A DNA stretch of 10,561 bases from CAYNJF01 sp964351745 (GTDB lineage: Bacteria; Pseudomonadota; Gammaproteobacteria; Berkiellales; Berkiellaceae): the NCBI GenBank assembly GCA_964351745.1, contig CAYGPI010000084.1, positions 1 to 10,561 of the forward strand, given 5' to 3'. Below are positions 7,318 through 10,561 of the stretch, one piece after another. The notes beneath the pieces were generated by a model. It had not been told where the DNA came from, searched no databases, and was given only the letters and a program-made list of their open reading frames with translations. The position numbers were made by a program, and so were the translations under genes. The stretch's first letter is position 1. The number at the start of each line of letters is the position of its first letter.

Positions 7318-7347
7318 TATGGTGCCATCCTTGTAGATGGCATCATA
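7318..7347 (+). other. Strong hairpin downstream of the deacetylase gene, no T-run
   Basis: A 12-pair stem with one G-T wobble and a six-base loop: TATGGTGCCATC (7318-7329) pairs with GATGGCATCATA (7336-7347). No run of T follows, so it is not a classical intrinsic terminator. It could stabilise the 3' end of the amgK-murU-deacetylase mRNA or work together with the terminator 34 bases further on. Confidence 0.6.
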
Positions 7348-7377
7348 AATCAACATTGAAGACTGACAGTAAAGTAC

Positions 7378-7411
7378 AAAAAAAAGCCTCATTCATTGAG
7401 GCTTTTTATAG
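7378..7411. terminator. Bidirectional Rho-independent terminator between convergent genes
   Basis: GCCTCA (7386-7391) pairs with TGAGGC (7397-7402) around a five-base loop. Five T follow on the plus strand (7403-7407). On the minus strand the T-run is eight long, the complement of the A-run at 7378-7385. It serves the deacetylase operon from the left and, more strongly, the tetR gene from the right, 7 bases past the tetR stop. Confidence 0.88.
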
Positions 7412-7413
7412 AA

Positions 7414-7983
7414 TTATAAAGAAGTTAACCAGTTTTCCATAGCATCTGTTTGACGCTTGATGTAACTTGGCTCTTTGAAAGTTAAGGTTAGCAAGCTGCT
7501 TCCTTGAATGTTAGAAATAAGTTGCTCAGCAAGTTGTACTGACATCTCTTCTTCTTTTCCAAGACTTTTGAATTGAGATTGACACCAAACGACAATATCA
7601 CTCATGAGTTTTGCAGCGCCGCTGGCAATAGAGCCACCTTGCTTGCCGAGTTCTTGGCAAAGAGAACCAACGGTACAACCAAAACGAGCAAGCGTTTCAG
7701 ATTGATTAACCATGTGGTGCATCAGTGCTTTAAGTCTTTCTTTCACGTCAGGCATTTGTTCCCATTGGCTAAACAGCTCACGCCATTCAGCAGCACGTTT
7801 TTGTAAAACAGCTTCCATGATGGCATCTTTGGTTTTGAAATAGTAGTAAACGTTACCTAAGGGTACATCAGCTTCTTTCGCAATATCTGCAAGCGTTGTG
7901 GTATGAAAGGTTTGCTCATAGATAAGCTTATCAGCAGCCTCTACGAGGCGATCACGTTTGTCATTTTTTCTTACACGTGCCAT
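7414..7983 (-). CDS. TetR/AcrR-family transcriptional regulator
   Basis: A 189-residue one-component regulator, presumably a dimeric repressor released by a small ligand. The N-terminal helix-turn-helix spans about residues 26-54 and has the standard TetR signature, TLADIAKEADV followed by NVYYYFKTKDAI. The ligand-binding half contains GCTVGSLCQELG (102-113), resembling the GCPxGSL block of LmrA/YxaF-like TetR proteins, but I cannot name its ligand. AGGGGA sits about 6-7 bases before the ATG, a strong ribosome site. It is transcribed away from the PagL-like gene and separated from it by 207 bases, so control of that gene and of itself is a reasonable inference. The length is usual and the domain structure complete. 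Confidence 0.9.
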   Translation of the reverse strand: MARVRKNDKRDRLVEAADKLIYEQTFHTTTLADIAKEADVPLGNVYYYFKTKDAIMEAVLQKRAAEWRELFSQWEQMPDVKERLKALMHHMVNQSETLARFGCTVGSLCQELGKQGGSIASGAAKLMSDIVVWCQSQFKSLGKEEEMSVQLAEQLISNIQGSSLLTLTFKEPSYIKRQTDAMENWLTSL

Positions 7984-8190
7984 TTAAATTCCCCTGATTT
8001 ATTAAAATTACTGTAAGTCAGTCAATGTGGGCTGGAATCGTAACATAAGTTGTATTGCTTGTCATACTCATTTTCTAATTAGGATTTTTTGGGCAGCTAT
8101 CTGTATAAATTAGCACTTGAATAAGCAGGGATCCAAACTAGAATATGTTTATGTACACGAAGTTTTTGAGCAGAATATAGAAGAATAAAC
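7984..8190. promoter_or_regulatory. Divergent regulatory region between tetR and the PagL-like gene
   Basis: This is the longest non-coding stretch in the window. On the minus strand a sigma-70-like promoter for tetR can be proposed: ATGACA (8060-8065) as -35, a 17-base spacer, TACGAT (8037-8042) as -10. Just downstream, at 8010-8022, lies the partial palindrome ACTG-N5-CAGT, well placed for an autoregulatory operator. For the plus-strand gene TATAAA (8104-8109) is a fair -10 candidate, though no good -35 matches it; it would give a leader of about 75 bases. The rest shows no recognisable RNA element or reading frame. Confidence 0.5.
8037..8065 (-). promoter_or_regulatory. Candidate sigma-70 promoter of the tetR gene
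   Basis: Read on the minus strand: ATGACA (5 of 6 to consensus), 17 bases, then TACGAT (4 of 6). The expected transcription start near 8030 leaves a leader of about 45 bases, with room for the AGGGGA ribosome site. This is prediction by eye only. Confidence 0.4.
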
Positions 8191-8751
8191 ATGCGCCAAA
8201 TAAAATGCTTACAATACATTCCCTTGATAGTTACAGCGGTTTTGTACGGTACATCAGCAAATGCAAATTTTGGTTTATCCGTTGCAAGCGGCGATGGAGT
8301 CAAGGATATTACGCCTTACCGCTTAGCAGCATCGTGGGACTTCGGGGCTATTTGGCACACTGACTATAACTGGGGGTTAACTGCTATTTGGGAATCTAGC
8401 GTGGGTTTTTGGCACGGTAGTCATGGTCCAAATGGCGGCAATGATCGACTTAAGCTTTTAACTTCTGGACCTGTTCTTAGATGGCAGCTACTCAAACCAT
8501 CTTCAATAGGTATTTCTCCTTATGTTGAGCTGGGTGTTGGTTTGTCTTGGTTATCTAGAAGAGAGATTGGTGGCCGCAAATTATCCCTACACTTCCAGTT
8601 CGAAGATAAAGCAGGTATTGGTATACGGTTTGGCTCTAGAAGCCAATACGATGTGACATACAGAGTTTTTCATTATTCAAATGGCTCTATCAAACGCCCC
8701 AACAGCGGGGTTAATCTTCAAATGCTTAATCTTGGCTATTGGTTTACTTAA
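8191..8751 (+). CDS. PagL-like lipid A deacylase (acyloxyacyl hydrolase family), outer membrane
   Basis: A 186-residue outer-membrane beta-barrel protein of the PagL family, which removes the 3-O-linked acyl chain of lipid A. A signal peptide with cleavage likely after SANA (residue 25) is followed by alternating polar and apolar strands and an aromatic C-terminus (GYWFT). The active-site signature FHYSNGSI (160-167) supplies His161 and Ser163, and PNSG (170-173) follows as in PagL. In P. aeruginosa PagL a Glu 14 residues after the His completes the triad; here that position appears to be Asn175, so activity is uncertain. The ribosome site (only AAG-rich sequence upstream) is weak. The gene is divergent from the TetR regulator, which may control it. 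Family membership is good; I leave the symbol blank because of the missing Glu. Confidence 0.8.
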   Translation: MRQIKCLQYIPLIVTAVLYGTSANANFGLSVASGDGVKDITPYRLAASWDFGAIWHTDYNWGLTAIWESSVGFWHGSHGPNGGNDRLKLLTSGPVLRWQLLKPSSIGISPYVELGVGLSWLSRREIGGRKLSLHFQFEDKAGIGIRFGSRSQYDVTYRVFHYSNGSIKRPNSGVNLQMLNLGYWFT

Positions 8752-8820
8752 TTCTTAACATAGTTGCAGATCTCTTAAGGCTTCGCTACAGTGCCATGGG
8801 ATACATGAGGACTTATAGCG

Positions 8821-9492
8821 ATGAAACAACCCCCCTGGATAGCGCCTTCAATTTTGTCTGCTAACTTTGCCACGCTTGGTGAAGACGTTGATAAGGTTAT
8901 AGACGCAGGCGCTGATATCATTCATTTTGATGTGATGGACAACCACTACGCACCTAACTTAACTGTTGGACCAATTGTTTGCGAAGCTTTACGCAAACAT
9001 GGCGTGACGGCTCCTATCGATGTTCATCTTATGGTTGAGCCGGTTGATAGTCTTATCGAGCCATTTGCGAAGGCTGGTGCCTCTATGGTTACATTTCATG
9101 TTGAAGCATCGAAACATGTTGATAGAACATTGCAACTGATTAAGAGTCTTAATCTTCAAGCGGGACTTGTTTTTAATCCAGCCACTTCTCTAGACATGTT
9201 GTCCTATGTGATGGATAAAATTGATATGGTTTTATTGATGTCTGTGAATCCAGGTTTTGGTGGTCAAAGTTTTGTGCCAGCTGTTTATCATAAGATTTCG
9301 GAAGTTCGCCAGCTTATTGATGCAAGTGGTCGAGCGATCCGCCTTGAGGTTGATGGTGGGATAAAAATAGATAATATTAAAGAGGTGGCAGCGAAAGGGG
9401 CGGATACCTTTGTTGCGGGTTCGGCTATTTTTGGTTCAAAAGATTATAAGGCAACCATTGATGCCATGCGTGAGCAAATAGCGCTAGCATAG
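8821..9492 (+). CDS. rpe: Ribulose-phosphate 3-epimerase
   Basis: Rpe interconverts ribulose 5-phosphate and xylulose 5-phosphate in the cytosolic pentose phosphate pathway. The 223-residue TIM barrel carries the whole signature: IAPSILSANF (7-16, Ser10), HFDVMD (35-40; metal ligand His35 and catalytic Asp37), IDVHLMVEP (66-74, His69), MSVNPGFGGQ (140-149, phosphate and ring-closing loop), LEVDGG (175-180, catalytic Asp178) and VAGSAIFG (198-205, phosphate-binding). GAGG at 8807-8810 is the ribosome site, slightly far from the ATG. It starts 69 bases after the PagL-like gene, with no clear terminator between them, so it may be partly read through from there. The neighbours often seen with rpe, such as gph or trp genes, are not in the window. 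Identification is secure. Confidence 0.97.
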   Translation: MKQPPWIAPSILSANFATLGEDVDKVIDAGADIIHFDVMDNHYAPNLTVGPIVCEALRKHGVTAPIDVHLMVEPVDSLIEPFAKAGASMVTFHVEASKHVDRTLQLIKSLNLQAGLVFNPATSLDMLSYVMDKIDMVLLMSVNPGFGGQSFVPAVYHKISEVRQLIDASGRAIRLEVDGGIKIDNIKEVAAKGADTFVAGSAIFGSKDYKATIDAMREQIALA

Positions 9493-9506
9493 ATCTTCTT
9501 CGGCAT

Positions 9507-9535
9507 TTGAGTGATAATACGCACTATCTATAGTG
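9507..9535 (+). promoter_or_regulatory. Candidate promoter with overlapping palindrome before the E1 gene
   Basis: The 61-base gap after rpe contains TTGAGT (9507-9512), a 16-base spacer and TATAGT (9529-9534), a fair sigma-70 match. It also has an alternative -10, GATAAT (9513-9518). Over the same bases lies CACTATCTATAGTG (9522-9535), a 6-base inverted repeat with a two-base centre. It covers either the -10 or the transcription start and so could be an operator. The first promoter would leave a leader of only about a dozen bases, so the second fits better. Confidence 0.45.
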
Positions 9536-9553
9536 AGCCACGGAGCGGTATTC

Positions 9554-10561
9554 ATGGCAGCAACACCAGAGTTGGATCGTGCGTCTGTTGTCGATAGACA
9601 ATTTATTTCTCGGGTTAAATCATCTCAGTATCCTGAGCCGTACACGACAACGACTCCGCAAGAAGCAGGGTTAACCAAAGCTCAATATTTAGATCTTTTT
9701 CATACTCAAATGGTCAGCCGGCATTTGGATCTTCAAGCTAGAATTCTTAAAGAGAGCCACCAGGGTTTTTATACCATTAGCTCAAGCGGGCATGAAGGAA
9801 ATGCTGCCATAGCGCTTGCTTTTCAAGTCGACGATTTGGCCTTTTTGCATTATCGAAGTGGGGCTTTTGTCACACAGCGCTCAAAAATGAAAGGGGGCAT
9901 TGATCCCATTTATGATCAACTTCTTTCACTTGTTGCTTCTAGTGAGGATCCTATCAGTGGTGGCCGACATAAGGTTTTTGGTAGTGTAACTCTCAACATA
10001 CCGCCTCAAACAAGCACTATTGCTTCTCATTTACCAAAAGCTATTGGCGCTGCTTTTTCAATCACAACGGGTAAGTCGTTAAAATTAGCATCAAAGTTAA
10101 AGCTTAAGAGAGATGCTGTTGTGATCTGTAGTTTTGGAGATGGCTCGGCCAATCATTCGACAGCACTAGGTGCTTTTAATGCGGCTATTTGGGCTGTTGA
10201 GCATAAAGTACCAGTACCTTTGGTTTTTGTGTGTGAAGATAATGGGATGGCGATTTCTGTACCAACGCCAAATCATTGGATCCACAAAGTTTTCAAAAAT
10301 AGGACAAGTTTAACTTATCTAGAATGTGATGGGCGAAATTTGGCGGACGTTTATCAAAAATCAAAAATGGCTTATCAGTTGGCTAAAAAAGGGCAACCTG
10401 CCTTTTTACATATGCGCACAGCGCGTCTATTAGGTCATGCAGGCTCAGACATTGAGTCTCAATATAACACTAGCAATGAAATCGAGCTAAGAGAATCAGA
10501 CGATCCTTTGTTGCATACAGCTAGTAGGGTTGAATCTGTAGCATGGTTGAGCAACGAAAAA
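9554..10561 (+). CDS. Thiamine-diphosphate-dependent 2-oxoacid dehydrogenase E1 (alpha part), 3'-truncated by the window edge
   Basis: The frame runs from an ATG, with GGAG at 9542-9545 eight bases upstream, to the window end with no stop: 336 codons. It matches the E1 alpha region of branched-chain 2-oxoacid dehydrogenases, which decarboxylate 2-oxo acids and pass the acyl group to E2 lipoyl domains. Visible are SSGHEGNAAIALAF (77-90), HYRSGAF (99-105, the RxR/S-type substrate loop), GDGSANHSTALGAFNAA (195-211) leading to CEDNGMAIS (227-235), the GDG-to-N thiamine-diphosphate motif, and RLLGHAGSDIESQY (291-304), the equivalent of the BCKDH GHxxSD loop. A pyruvate or acetoin dehydrogenase is an alternative. 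The alpha region is close to ending at the edge, so whether it is a separate alpha subunit or an alpha-beta fusion cannot be seen. Confidence 0.85.
   Translation, partial: MAATPELDRASVVDRQFISRVKSSQYPEPYTTTTPQEAGLTKAQYLDLFHTQMVSRHLDLQARILKESHQGFYTISSSGHEGNAAIALAFQVDDLAFLHYRSGAFVTQRSKMKGGIDPIYDQLLSLVASSEDPISGGRHKVFGSVTLNIPPQTSTIASHLPKAIGAAFSITTGKSLKLASKLKLKRDAVVICSFGDGSANHSTALGAFNAAIWAVEHKVPVPLVFVCEDNGMAISVPTPNHWIHKVFKNRTSLTYLECDGRNLADVYQKSKMAYQLAKKGQPAFLHMRTARLLGHAGSDIESQYNTSNEIELRESDDPLLHTASRVESVAWLSNEK

Noticed and set aside
7573..7806. A 77-codon plus-strand open frame opposite tetR
   Set aside because: Antisense to a gene with a full TetR signature; no start signal or recognisable domain.
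7999..8025. TTGACT (8020-8025) with TAATAA (7999-8004) as the tetR promoter
   Set aside because: The spacer is only 15 bases and the start would fall within the ribosome site; the pair at 8037-8065 fits better.
8097..8303. A 68-codon minus-strand open frame across the start of the PagL-like gene
   Set aside because: Overlaps a signal-peptide-encoding region on the other strand and shows no coding features.
1..10561. Mobile elements, CRISPR arrays, tRNA or rRNA genes, and horizontal-transfer boundaries
   Set aside because: No transposase, integrase, long repeat, spaced repeat array or cloverleaf was seen, and base composition looks even along the window.

Overview
The window reads as ordinary chromosomal DNA from an AT-rich (by eye about 40% G+C) Gram-negative gammaproteobacterium. 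The evidence is a full-length LptD with the paired-cysteine pattern of the enterobacterial and pseudomonad protein. Beside it, and divergent from it, are amgK and murU, an arrangement known from Pseudomonas. The base composition and gene mix would suit the Legionellales or relatives, but no marker here settles the genus. I see no phage, insertion sequence, CRISPR, tRNA or rRNA. Coding density is high and no gap between genes exceeds about 210 bases.

Layout, left to right. (1) Positions 3-1684, plus strand: two overlapping genes of the guanidino-group-modifying enzyme superfamily. The first is a dimethylargininase/arginine deiminase-like protein whose 5' end lies outside the window; the second is a CtlX-type citrulline hydrolase. 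Together they could turn arginine or methylarginine into citrulline and then ornithine. (2) Positions 1739-4742, minus strand: lptD (LPS assembly at the outer membrane), followed by a small four-helix membrane protein of unknown function. The surA gene that often follows lptD is not there. (3) Positions 4880-7301, plus strand, divergent from lptD: amgK, murU and a secreted CE4 polysaccharide deacetylase, tightly spaced and probably one operon. amgK and murU recycle peptidoglycan MurNAc to UDP-MurNAc; the deacetylase probably acts on an exported N-acetylated glycan, perhaps peptidoglycan. (4) Positions 7414-8751: a minus-strand TetR-family regulator divergent from a PagL-like outer-membrane lipid A deacylase. 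(5) Positions 8821-10561, plus strand: rpe (ribulose-phosphate 3-epimerase) and the N-terminal part of a thiamine-diphosphate-dependent 2-oxoacid dehydrogenase E1, cut by the right edge.

The middle of the window (2259-8751) has an envelope theme: LPS export, lipid A deacylation, peptidoglycan recycling and glycan deacetylation. Each family is known. The points most worth a second look are the tandem guanidino-enzyme pair, the deacetylase attached to amgK-murU, the replacement of the usual surA neighbour by a small membrane protein, and an apparent loss of the third catalytic residue in the PagL-like protein. I do not see strong evidence for a wholly undescribed system.
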